Positions 38,175 through 47,985 of a stretch of DNA of 64,000 nucleotides are shown piece after piece. The stretch spans positions 310,001 to 374,000 of the forward strand of contig BQJR01000001.1 of NCBI GenBank assembly GCA_021604805.1, written 5' to 3'. Position 1 is the stretch's first letter. Each line of letters opens with the position of its first letter. Source of the stretch: Planctomycetota bacterium. Its GTDB lineage: Bacteria > Planctomycetota > B15-G4. A program made the translations under genes and the position numbers. The notes under the pieces were generated by a model. It had not been told where the DNA came from and made no database searches. It saw only the letters and a list, made by a program, of their open reading frames with translations.

Positions 38175-39257
38175 TTACGCGCGTTCCTCGGAGTCGTCGG
38201 CGTCAGCCTGCTCGCCTTCGCTGGGAGAGCGCCGTGGCCGGTCGCGCTCGGCCGAGTCGTCGACCAGAGCGAGGTGCAGAGGGAGCACTTGGCCGAGGTG
38301 CGTGCCGCCGAGCAGCGCGAGCACCAGGCGGTCGACGCCCAGCGCCATGCCCACGCAAACCGGCAGCGGCTTGGCGCGCAGGCTGGCCAGCAAGGCGCCG
38401 TCCTGTGCGGGGGCGGCGCCCTCGCGCGCCCGCGCTTCCTCTTCCCAGCGACGGGCCAGGGCCTGCCCCTCGCGCAACTCCACGTAGCCGTTCGCGAGTT
38501 CGAGACCGGACAGATAGGCCTCCGTCCGCAGGGACAGGCGTTCATCGGCGGGGTCGAGTTCGGCCAGCGCCGCGCAGGCGGCCGGGTAAGCCTGCAGGAA
38601 GCTCAAGCCCGGTTCCCGAGCCAGCGCCGGCTCCACACGCTCCACGAGCGCACGCCCGAGCAGACCCTCGGCACCGTGTTCGGCGCGCGCGCGCTCGAGG
38701 CCCGCGGCGCGCAGCTCAGCGGCGAAGCGCTCGAGGTCACCGTCGAACAGAGGCTCAGGGTCGACGCCCGCCCAGCGTCGCAGCGCTTCGCTCACGTCGA
38801 GCACGCGCGAGCCAGCGGGACGATCGGCGCCGAGCGCCTCGGCCACCACCGAGGCGAGCCGCGCGACGTCGGCCTGGAGCAGCGCCAGACTCGCGCCGGG
38901 TCGATACCACTCGAGCATCGTGAAGCTGGGTTGATGGTGCTCGCTGAGTTCTTCGCGTCCGCCGCGCCAGGCCGGGCCGAGCGCGTAGAGCGCGGGAACG
39001 CCCGCCGCGAGCAAACGCTTGAGCGTGAGTTCGGGCGAGGTCTGCAACCACAACGGACCGGGCAAGCCCGGCAGCTCGACGCGCGGCGGATGCAGGTGCG
39101 GCTCTTGCCCCGCGAACGGCAGCAGGCTCGGCGGGTCGACCTCCACGCAACGCAGCTCGTCCATCACCGAGCGCAAGGCGGCGAGCACGCGCGCGCGGCG
39201 CGCCACCACGTCCGCCGCACGCGGGTGGGTGCGCAACTCGAGACGCGTTTCGCTCAC
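38175..39257 (-). CDS. epmA: Elongation factor P--(R)-beta-lysine ligase EpmA
   Basis: A 360-residue class II lysyl-tRNA-synthetase-like protein without the anticodon-binding domain. EpmA activates (R)-beta-lysine and attaches it to EF-P, which helps ribosomes through polyproline. Motif 2 region (LYALGPAWRGGREELSEHHQPSFTMLEWYR, read in two parts) and motif 3 (GMALGVDRLVLALLGG) are intact. SPELTLKRLLAAG matches the family N-terminal half. The acidic ~35-residue C-terminal tail is extra. ATG 39257 overlaps the previous stop (ATGA). epmB and efp are not in the window. Confidence 0.85.
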   Translation of the reverse strand: MSETRLELRTHPRAADVVARRARVLAALRSVMDELRCVEVDPPSLLPFAGQEPHLHPPRVELPGLPGPLWLQTSPELTLKRLLAAGVPALYALGPAWRGGREELSEHHQPSFTMLEWYRPGASLALLQADVARLASVVAEALGADRPAGSRVLDVSEALRRWAGVDPEPLFDGDLERFAAELRAAGLERARAEHGAEGLLGRALVERVEPALAREPGLSFLQAYPAACAALAELDPADERLSLRTEAYLSGLELANGYVELREGQALARRWEEEARAREGAAPAQDGALLASLRAKPLPVCVGMALGVDRLVLALLGGTHLGQVLPLHLALVDDSAERDRPRRSPSEGEQADADDSEERA

Positions 39258-39939
39258 TGGAGCACGTCGGGGCCGCGGCGTTCGGGCGGCGACACCGTGC
39301 GCAGCTCGGGCGAGAGCCGCAGCTGGTGTTTCTCCGCGAGGCGTTCAGCGCGACGGTGCAAGTCGGGACGTGTCTTCACGCGCTTGCCGGCGAGCTCCAG
39401 GCGGTCTTGGTCCATCGTGTTGAAGGCGCGACAGAGCGTGTCGGCTTCACCGAGCCAGGCCACGGTGTCGTCGTCGCCACCTTGCTGCGCGGCCGCCACC
39501 GTGATGGCGGTGACCCCCACCACGAACACGTCGAGCGCGACCGTGGCCAAGACCATCCAGAGCTCGATGTCCTCGCGCAGCAGAAAGAGCATCAACATCA
39601 CGGCCACGCCGAGACTGAGCAGCAGCGCCAGGATCGCGAGCGGCCGCAACGCGCGACGGCGACGCCGAGTGAGCACCTCGTTGAGCAGCAACACGCAGGC
39701 GTCGTCGGGGCGCAGCCGTTCGATGACACGACGCGACACCGAGAGTTCGTTCGCGTCCCACCGGAACCAAGCGTCACGCCGCGGATTCGGCTCGACGACC
39801 ACGGCGCGCAACGAACCCAACCCGGCGCGCTCCGCGGTCTTCTCGAGCGGCGTCAGGTCCAGCTCGCCGCAGGCCTCGCCGTCGTCAGCGCGAGTTTCGC
39901 CGCCGTCACCGCAGGCTTCGGCTTCGCCGCCGCCGTCGC

Positions 39940-39943
<4 letters not shown>
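39254..39943 (-). CDS. Two-helix membrane protein of unknown function
   Basis: A 229-residue protein with a hydrophilic acidic N-terminus, a middle domain (residues ~30-95) and two adjacent transmembrane helices at about 100-122 and 128-152 joined by a very short loop. A basic C-terminal region follows ([18 protein letters not shown] sequence). GTG start at 39943 is chosen because it overlaps the asnS stop as GTGA; the longer reading crosses asnS. Its stop overlaps the epmA start, so it is tightly coupled to both. No family recognised. Confidence 0.7.
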
Positions 39944-41268
<1,325 letters not shown>

Positions 41269-41294
41269 GACAGTTCCGGGTGGGAGGTTGCTGT

Positions 41295-41840
41295 TCAGGG
41301 GAAGGCGGAATAGGCGGCGCGCACCGACTCGTCAACCACGGCGCCATCGCGCAGGCCGACGTGTCCCTTGTGCATCACGCCGTTGCGGCGCGCTTCGAAC
41401 ACCACGCGGCCGTCGTGGCCGTCGAGCTTGGTGAGGTCACTCAGGATCTGCACGCGCTCGAAGCCTTGCGCGCGCAAGTGTTCGCGCACGCGCTCGGCGA
41501 GGTCGGCAGGACCGGCCGCGGGGGTGTCGGTCACGGCTTCGAGGCGCGCGTCGACGAGACGGCCGAGCTCGGCCACGCGCTCTTGCACCTCCATGAAGGC
41601 CACGCGACTGCGCTCACCCGTCTCGGCCAACTCGGTGAGCTTGGCCTGCAGCGGCGCGTTCAACTGGCGACGGTCGAGCTCGTGCGCGAGTTGCTGCACG
41701 CGTTCGGTGAGCGCGTCGAGCTGATCCAGGCGCGCGAGACCTTCCTCCACGCGGCCCAAGCGTCGGCCGATCTGGAAGAAGCCGAAGAGCCCGAGCAGGC
41801 CCAGCCCAGCGATGGCAAAGAAGAGGAGCGTGTTGTCCAT
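41295..41840 (-). CDS. N-terminally anchored coiled-coil protein
   Basis: A 181-residue protein with one N-terminal transmembrane helix (residues 4-22) then a heptad-rich coiled coil (~25-110; [25 protein letters not shown]). A small C-terminal domain (115-181) ends in [27 protein letters not shown] 41840 is preceded by GGGGGG. Heads the operon with asnS (26-base gap). Possibly an envelope spacer or sensor; no recognised family. Confidence 0.7.
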   Translation of the reverse strand: MDNTLLFFAIAGLGLLGLFGFFQIGRRLGRVEEGLARLDQLDALTERVQQLAHELDRRQLNAPLQAKLTELAETGERSRVAFMEVQERVAELGRLVDARLEAVTDTPAAGPADLAERVREHLRAQGFERVQILSDLTKLDGHDGRVVFEARRNGVMHKGHVGLRDGAVVDESVRAAYSAFP

Positions 41841-41933
41841 CCCCCCAGGATGGGCGCGGCCGCCGAGGGCTTCAAGGGGCGCGCCGCCGCACATGGCCTC
41901 AAAGCGGGTCTGCGAGCTGACGGCGTGGGCCGC

Positions 41934-41939
41934 TACAAT
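41934..41939 (+). promoter_or_regulatory. -10 box of the NhaC gene
   Basis: TACAAT, 54 bases before the NhaC ATG, a good -10 match in a GC-rich divergent gap. The -35 region (TGCGAG at 17-nt spacing) is poor. Confidence 0.4.
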
Positions 41940-41992
41940 CCCCCGCTCCCCGGGCCGCTCCGGGGTTCGGTCTCCCCCCGGGCACAGGCAGC

Positions 41993-44479
41993 ATGAACGG
42001 CAAGCTCACCACCTTGCTCGGCGCACTGGTGGGCTTGGTGCTCGCCGCGGCCCTGCTCACGCCTGAGGCCGACGAAGCCACGCTGCTCGGTCAGGGCCTG
42101 AGCCGCCTGCTCGCCGAACACACCAAGGCCGACGCCGAGATCGTGGGAGCGGACCTGGCCCTCGCCGACGCGCTGTCCGCCGCCAGCGAGTTGCCGCCCC
42201 AGGTCACGCCCGAGCAGCGCTGGTCGATCTTCACGCGGCTGGCCGAGCTGTCAGAACCCGGCGACACGGTCTCGCTGCGCGTCTGGCTCTCCGAAGGTGG
42301 GACGACCTTCTGGGAGACCACCGAGCTCCGGATCCAAGCCTTCGAGCGCGCCTTCGCCACGCGGCTCTCCGAAGCGCGGCACGCACGCAACGCGGCGGGC
42401 TTGCCCGATCGCTTGCCGAGCTTCGTGTCCACGGAGCAAGTCAGCGCGGAGGAACTCGCCGCCCTCTCGTCTTCGATCCTCGTGACCGCCACGCTCAATC
42501 GCGCGGGCGACGAGTTGCAACAGGTCCGCTTCGCCACAACCCGCGATCCCGAAGCCGCAGCGATCACCCCCGCCGCCACGCACTTCGGTGGCGACGACGT
42601 CCTGCTCGCCTTCCGCCTGCCCGGCCGCGAGGCGTTGATCCCGCCGCTGATCGCGATCATGGTCGCGCTGCTCTTCCGCAAGACGCTGCTGGCCTTGTTC
42701 CTCGGCATCCTCACCGGCGCCGTGCTGCTGCAACACCTCGGCGGCGCGGGCTGGATCGCCGCGCTCTTCGCCGGCTTCGTCGACGTGTTCGCCAAGTACT
42801 TCAAGACCGAACTCGTCGACACCTTCCGCGTGGAGATCATCGGCTTCGTCATCGCGCTCGTGGCGATGGTCGGCGTGATGAGTCGCGCCGGCGGCGTGCG
42901 CGGGCTGATCAACCTGCTCGTGGGCTTCGCGAAGACGGTGCGCTCCACGCTGTTCGTCACCTGGGGCATGGGCCTGCTGATCTTCTTCGACGACTACGCG
43001 AACTGCCTGCTCGTCGGCAACACGATGCGACCGCTCACCGACCGGCTGCGCATCAGTCGCGAGAAGCTGGCTTACATCGTGGACAGCACGGCGGCCCCCA
43101 TCGCCGGCGTGTCGGTGCTGAGCACCTGGATCGCCTACGAAGTCTCCACCTACGAAGCGCACCTGCCTGCGGCCGGCATCAGCGAGTCGGCCTACGCGAT
43201 CTTCTTGCGCACGATCCCGTACCGCTATTACTGCCTGTTCACGCTGATGTTCGTGTTCCTCACGATCTTCACGCGCCGCGATTTCGGGCCGATGCGCCGC
43301 GCCGAGGAACGCGCGCGCAGCACCGGCAAGCTCGTGCGCGAGGGCGGCACGCCGATGGTCAGCAGCGAGGCCACGCGCATCACGCCGCGCGAAGGCATGA
43401 ACAACGTCTGGTACCACGCCGCGGTCCCCATCGCGCTGGTGCTCGTCTGGACCTTGTGGACGATCTTCGAGGAAGGCGGCGGTCGCGCCGCCTGGGCCGA
43501 CGGCTCGATCTTTACCGGCCCCGGCGTCGCGCAGGTGCTCTTCGACGGCAGCGGCGGCAAGCCGATCTTCTACGGCGCCACGGCGGGCTTCCTCGCGGCG
43601 GTGTTCTTGGCGGGCTCGTTGCGCGTGCGACTCGGAGTGGCGGCGGGTCTCGGCGCGGCGCTCAACCTGAGTGACCGCGTCACCGAAGCGCTCGGGGGGA
43701 CACCCGACAGCGGGCTGCTGCCGTACGCTGCCTGGATCCTGTGTTTCGCGGGCGGTGCTTTGGCGATGGTCGTGATCAGCGCGTCGCTCACGAAGTTCCC
43801 GCGCACCACGCGACCGTCGTTGCCTCTCGGCGACATCCGTCAGGCCAGCGTGTCGAGTTTGCGCGCGCTGTTCTTCGCGATCCTGATCCTGTTCCAGGCG
43901 TGGATGATCGGCGCGGTCTGCGGCGACATCGGCACCGCCGATTACCTGGTCGCGCTGCTCTCCGGCAACGTGTCGGCCGTGTTCCTGCCGGTGTTGCTCT
44001 TCGGCGCTGCCTGCTTGGTGGCCTTCTCCACCGGGTCCTCGTGGTCGACGATGGCAATCTTGCTCCCGAACGTGGTGGCCTTGGCTGCGGCCGTGGGCGT
44101 GAGCGAAGGCATGGGTGCGCTGCCCATGGTCGTGCTCTGCATCGGCGCCGTGCTCGAAGGCTCGATCTTCGGCGACCACTGCTCGCCGATCTCCGACACC
44201 ACGGTGCTCTCGTCGGTGGCGTCGGCCAGTGATCACATCGACCACGTGCGCACCCAGGCGCCCTACGCGCTCACGACCGCGGGCCTCGCCGTCTTCATCG
44301 GGTACATCCCCACCGTGGCCTTCGATTGGTGGACGTGGCCCCTCGCGCTCGGCACCGGCTTCTGCCTGATGTTGCTCGTGCTCTTGTTGATCGGCAAGCG
44401 CACCGCCGACGCCCCGGAACACGTCCTCGCCGCTGACTCCGAGCCGTCGCCCAGCGGCGTGCCCGCCACGAGCTCCTGA
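41993..44479 (+). CDS. NhaC-family Na+/H+ antiporter with a large extracytoplasmic N-terminal domain
   Basis: An 828-residue polytopic carrier. After a first helix (residues 6-22), residues ~25-205 are a soluble domain with few aromatic residues, most likely outside the membrane. The transport part has about twelve helices with conserved WGMGLLIFFDDYANCLLVGNTMRPL, DSTAAPIAGVSVLSTWIAYE and FSTGSSWSTMAIL. It ends with GSIFGDHCSPISDTTVLSS, all typical of NhaC/Na+:H+ or lactate-type antiporters. Ordinary NhaC has about 460-530 residues, so the N-terminal domain and the loop at ~440-560 are additions. One base from the MFS gene downstream; presumably co-transcribed. Confidence 0.85.
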   Translation: MNGKLTTLLGALVGLVLAAALLTPEADEATLLGQGLSRLLAEHTKADAEIVGADLALADALSAASELPPQVTPEQRWSIFTRLAELSEPGDTVSLRVWLSEGGTTFWETTELRIQAFERAFATRLSEARHARNAAGLPDRLPSFVSTEQVSAEELAALSSSILVTATLNRAGDELQQVRFATTRDPEAAAITPAATHFGGDDVLLAFRLPGREALIPPLIAIMVALLFRKTLLALFLGILTGAVLLQHLGGAGWIAALFAGFVDVFAKYFKTELVDTFRVEIIGFVIALVAMVGVMSRAGGVRGLINLLVGFAKTVRSTLFVTWGMGLLIFFDDYANCLLVGNTMRPLTDRLRISREKLAYIVDSTAAPIAGVSVLSTWIAYEVSTYEAHLPAAGISESAYAIFLRTIPYRYYCLFTLMFVFLTIFTRRDFGPMRRAEERARSTGKLVREGGTPMVSSEATRITPREGMNNVWYHAAVPIALVLVWTLWTIFEEGGGRAAWADGSIFTGPGVAQVLFDGSGGKPIFYGATAGFLAAVFLAGSLRVRLGVAAGLGAALNLSDRVTEALGGTPDSGLLPYAAWILCFAGGALAMVVISASLTKFPRTTRPSLPLGDIRQASVSSLRALFFAILILFQAWMIGAVCGDIGTADYLVALLSGNVSAVFLPVLLFGAACLVAFSTGSSWSTMAILLPNVVALAAAVGVSEGMGALPMVVLCIGAVLEGSIFGDHCSPISDTTVLSSVASASDHIDHVRTQAPYALTTAGLAVFIGYIPTVAFDWWTWPLALGTGFCLMLLVLLLIGKRTADAPEHVLAADSEPSPSGVPATSS

Positions 44480-44480
44480 C

Positions 44481-45746
44481 ATGTGGAGTTCGGTTTGGGG
44501 CGGCTTCCCGGTCGCCGCGCGCCGCTTCCTGTGGGGCGGCGTGTTGCTCGAGCTGGGTCACGCGTTCCTGTGGGCGCTGCAGAATCTCTACGTCCGCAGC
44601 CTGGGCTTCGGCGAAGAAGAGGTCGGCGAGGTCTTGATGTCTTCGGGCGTGGGCATCGTGCTCGCCACGGTGCCGTCGGCTTGGGCCTACGACCGGCTCG
44701 GCCCGCGACGCACGCTGCTCATCGCGGGCTTCGCCGTCACCGTCACCACTGTGGGGCTCGTGACCGCCACCACGCTGCCGATGTTGTGCCTGTGGTCGGG
44801 CGCCTTGGGCGCGTCGTTCATGTTGCATCGGGTGATCGCGGCCCCCTTCCTCTCCTCGGTGAGCGAGGCGCGTCAACGCACCCAGTTGTTCAGCGCGGAG
44901 TTCGCCACGCACACAGTGGCCTCGGTGCTCGGGCTCTCGGTGGCGGGCTTGATCGCGCGTTGGTTCGCGGCCGGCGGCTTGCCCGAAACCGAGGCGCTGC
45001 GCAGCACGCTCTTCGTGGCGGCGGCGCTGGGCGGCGCGAGCACGATCTTCTATCGCAAGTTGCCCGGTCGCTCGCTCGACGAGGTCGCCAACCCCTTCGC
45101 GGCGCTGCTCGTGCTGAAGCCGAAGCACTGGCACATGTGGTGGCGCTTCTGCGTGCCCCACGTGTTGGTCGGTCTGGGTGCCGGGCTGACGATCCCCTTC
45201 ATCAACCTCTACTTCACGGATCGCTTCGGCCTCGACACCGACGCCATGGGCTTCGTGATGGCCGCCAGCCAAGTCACGATGACCGTGGGCATCCTGGGCA
45301 TGCCGCGCATCGTGGCGCGCTACGGCATGTTGCGCGGCACGATCCTCACCGAGTGCTTGTCGCTCCCGTTCTTCCTGATCCTGGCCGTCACGCATCACTT
45401 CACGCTGGCGATCGTGGCCTTCGTGTTCCGCGCCGCGCTGATGAACCTCGCGCACCCGATGTGGCGCAACCTGATGATGGACGTGACGCCGCGACAGTGG
45501 CGCGCCGGCGTGAACGGCATCTCGATGCTGGCCTGGAACGGCGGCTGGGCGGCGAGCAATCGTCTCGGCGGCTGGATCATCGAGCACAGCGAGGGCTGGG
45601 TGTACGCCAGCGCCGACGGCTACGTGCTGCCGATGCTGATCACCACCGCGGCCTATCTGCTCGCGATCGGCCTGGAGCTCAAGCTCTGCTGGCACTGGCG
45701 CGACCTCGGCAAGGAGACGCCGCCCACCGTGGTCGCCGAGAGCTGA
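44481..45746 (+). CDS. Major facilitator superfamily transporter
   Basis: A 421-residue twelve-helix carrier. The A-motif-like sequence WAYDRLGPRRTLLIAGF between helices 2 and 3 and its looser counterpart PRIVARYGMLRGTILTE in the second half mark the MFS fold. Substrate unknown. ATG 44481 follows the NhaC stop by one base, so the two are an operon, perhaps a sodium-linked exchange pair. Convergent with the NSS symporter (33-base gap with a GC-rich patch). Confidence 0.85.
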   Translation: MWSSVWGGFPVAARRFLWGGVLLELGHAFLWALQNLYVRSLGFGEEEVGEVLMSSGVGIVLATVPSAWAYDRLGPRRTLLIAGFAVTVTTVGLVTATTLPMLCLWSGALGASFMLHRVIAAPFLSSVSEARQRTQLFSAEFATHTVASVLGLSVAGLIARWFAAGGLPETEALRSTLFVAAALGGASTIFYRKLPGRSLDEVANPFAALLVLKPKHWHMWWRFCVPHVLVGLGAGLTIPFINLYFTDRFGLDTDAMGFVMAASQVTMTVGILGMPRIVARYGMLRGTILTECLSLPFFLILAVTHHFTLAIVAFVFRAALMNLAHPMWRNLMMDVTPRQWRAGVNGISMLAWNGGWAASNRLGGWIIEHSEGWVYASADGYVLPMLITTAAYLLAIGLELKLCWHWRDLGKETPPTVVAES

Positions 45747-45779
45747 GCCCGCTGACTCTGCCGCGCGCGACGCGAAGTG

Positions 45780-47297
45780 TCAGTCGTTGACCGCCGAGCT
45801 GCGCGCCGCGAGTTGTTTGCGCCACACGAGCAGCAACCCGATCACCAGCGCCCACTGCGCGAGGCACGTGCCCACCGACGCCGCCGCGAAGGGGTTCAAC
45901 CAGGCGGCCAAGCGCTCACCGGTGCCGAGCGTGCCGTCGCCTTCCGTCCAGTCCCATGCCTTCACGAACCACCACACGAGTAGGCCGATGGCTTGCGGGA
46001 GCACGAGCCAGCGCAGCGCCACGCCGAAGAGCTTCGTGCTGAAGGGAGCGACCTCGCCGCCTTCGAGCGCTTCGATGTGTTCGCGTTGGAAGCGCGCCAC
46101 GCCGTGACGCAACACGCTGTAGCCGAGCAGCCCGCCCGACACGATCAGTCCCACGCCCCAGACCCAGTCTTGGTTCGCGAACACGTTCAGGCTGAGTGCC
46201 GACGGCACACCGAGCAAGAAGCCGAGCAGCAGCACAAGCAGCGTGCCTTTGCGTCGCTCGATGCCGATGTCGCTCAAGCTGCGCACTGCGAGTTCCACCA
46301 GCGCGATGAGCGACGAGAGCGCCGCGAACGCGAGCCCGGCGAAGAAGATCACGCCCAGCACCGTGCCGCCCCAGCTCACGTGCTGGTAGAGCACCGGCAC
46401 CCAGATGAAGGTGAGCCCCGTGGACGCTGGCCCCGACTGCTGGACGATCGCCTGGGCGTCTTGCCCGGCGAGCGGTGCGAGCGCGAAGACCGCCGGCAAG
46501 ATGGCCAAGGCCGCGAGCAGCGACGCGCTGTTGTTGCCCATGCCCGTGGACACGCTCTCGCGCCCGGCGCGTGTGTTGCTGCCCGCATAGGTGGCGTAGC
46601 AGAGCATGAGTCCCCAGCCTGCGCCGGTGGACCATGCGGACTGCGAGAGCGCGTCGAGCCAGATCTCCGGATGGGAGAGCAACTCCCAGTCCACCTGCGT
46701 GAGGAAGCCCAGGCCGTCGGACGCGCCGGGCAGCGTGAGCCCGCGCAGCATCGACAGCAACAGCACGCCGAAGAGCGCCGGGATCAGGATCTTGCTGGCG
46801 CGCTCGATGCCACCGCTCACTCCGCGCGCGACGACGAAGCAGGCCAAGCCGATGGCGAGCCCGTGCGTGATCAGCGGTGTGCTCGACTCGGCGAAGCTCG
46901 TGAAGCGTTCGGTGGCGTTGTCCGCCGTGAAGTTGTCGAGCGCGCCGGTGGCCGCGAGACTCAGGTAGTGGAAGGTCCAGCCCGTCACCACCGAGTAGTA
47001 GCAGAGGATCGCGATCGAGCAGATGGCCACGAAGCCGCCGCGCCACGCGCTGTGCGCGCCGAACACTTTGGTGAAGGCGCCGATCGGTCCGCGTCGCGTG
47101 GCGCGCCCGAGCGCGAACTCCGCCATCAACAGCGGGATCGACCACGTGAACAGGAACAGCAACCACGGGATCAGGAACGTGCCGCCGCCGTTCTGCGACA
47201 GGATGCGCGGGAAGCGCCAGATGTTGCCCGTGCCGATGGCCATGCCGAGCGTGGCGAAGAGCAACGCCCAGCGCGAGCTGAAGGTGGCGCCGCTCAA
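45780..47297 (-). CDS. Neurotransmitter:sodium symporter (NSS) family transporter
   Basis: A 505-residue LeuT-type carrier for amino acids or similar small molecules coupled to Na+. Helix 1 signature FATLGMAIGTGNIWRFPRI and helix 6 region AWSTGAGWGLMLCYATYAG, plus the ion-site stretch of helix 8 (AALSSLIALVELAVRSLSD), place it in NSS. About twelve helices. ATG 47297 overlaps the stop of the TPR lipoprotein (ATGA), so it is co-translated with it. Confidence 0.9.
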   Translation of the reverse strand: MSGATFSSRWALLFATLGMAIGTGNIWRFPRILSQNGGGTFLIPWLLFLFTWSIPLLMAEFALGRATRRGPIGAFTKVFGAHSAWRGGFVAICSIAILCYYSVVTGWTFHYLSLAATGALDNFTADNATERFTSFAESSTPLITHGLAIGLACFVVARGVSGGIERASKILIPALFGVLLLSMLRGLTLPGASDGLGFLTQVDWELLSHPEIWLDALSQSAWSTGAGWGLMLCYATYAGSNTRAGRESVSTGMGNNSASLLAALAILPAVFALAPLAGQDAQAIVQQSGPASTGLTFIWVPVLYQHVSWGGTVLGVIFFAGLAFAALSSLIALVELAVRSLSDIGIERRKGTLLVLLLGFLLGVPSALSLNVFANQDWVWGVGLIVSGGLLGYSVLRHGVARFQREHIEALEGGEVAPFSTKLFGVALRWLVLPQAIGLLVWWFVKAWDWTEGDGTLGTGERLAAWLNPFAAASVGTCLAQWALVIGLLLVWRKQLAARSSAVND

Positions 47298-47878
47298 GGC
47301 AGCAAGCCCTTCTGCGTGAGGTAGGCGCGCAGCTTGGTGGCGCGCTCACTGTCGGGCTCGAGGCTCAGGAAGAGCTTGCCGAACTTGCGCTGCTGCGCGT
47401 CGTTCTTGTGGCCCTTCATGTCCTGCAGCACGGCCAAGAGGTACGCGGCGTCGGCGCGCAACTCGCCGGCTTGCGTGCCTTGTTGCAGCGCGGCGCTGGC
47501 GAGCGCCCGGTCGCCTTCGGCACCCAACTCGCCGTAGCGCTTGAACAACGCCTGCCCGCGAATCGTGGACAGCTGTGCGAGCAGGGCGCCTTTGGGGTGC
47601 GTCGCTTCGGCTCTCGTGAGGAACTCGAAGGTGTCTTTCAGCTTGTTGAGCTGCACGGCGGCACGCGCGGCGAGATAGAGCGCCTCGGCGTCTTCGCCGT
47701 GGAGCGTGAGCGCGCGACGAGCGTGGCTCAGCGTGGCGCTCCAGTCGTCGGCTTCGAGGGCCGCGCGACTCTGCGCCAGCAGATCAGTGCGCGACGGGCC
47801 GCTCGCTTCCTCGGAGCCGCAAGCGAACACAAGAGCGCACACGGCGCTCCACACGAACAGCGAACAACGTCGGGCCAT
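47294..47878 (-). CDS. Small TPR-type lipoprotein
   Basis: A 194-residue predicted lipoprotein: hydrophobic helix (SLFVWSAVCALVFA) then Cys at residue 20 as lipobox (FAC). The mature part has tetratricopeptide-like helical pairs (SHARRALTLHGEDAEALYLAARAAVQL). ATG 47878 with GGAG 9 nt upstream is preferred over ATG 47905. Coupled to the NSS symporter, so perhaps a periplasmic partner of transport or envelope assembly. Similar in build to, but not obviously the same as, the lipoprotein at 7430-8539. Confidence 0.75.
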   Translation of the reverse strand: MARRCSLFVWSAVCALVFACGSEEASGPSRTDLLAQSRAALEADDWSATLSHARRALTLHGEDAEALYLAARAAVQLNKLKDTFEFLTRAEATHPKGALLAQLSTIRGQALFKRYGELGAEGDRALASAALQQGTQAGELRADAAYLLAVLQDMKGHKNDAQQRKFGKLFLSLEPDSERATKLRAYLTQKGLLP

Positions 47879-47985
47879 GAACGGCGCTCCATCTGCGGGG
47901 GGCATCAGCTTGGGGGCCGCGCGCGTGGATGTCCACCGCCAGGGCCGTCTGTCCGCGCCCGGCGGCGCTCGCTAGGATGCTCCGC

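Noticed and set aside
42251..44482. 743-codon minus-strand frame opposite NhaC
   Set aside because: Arg/His/Glu-rich shadow of a membrane protein gene.
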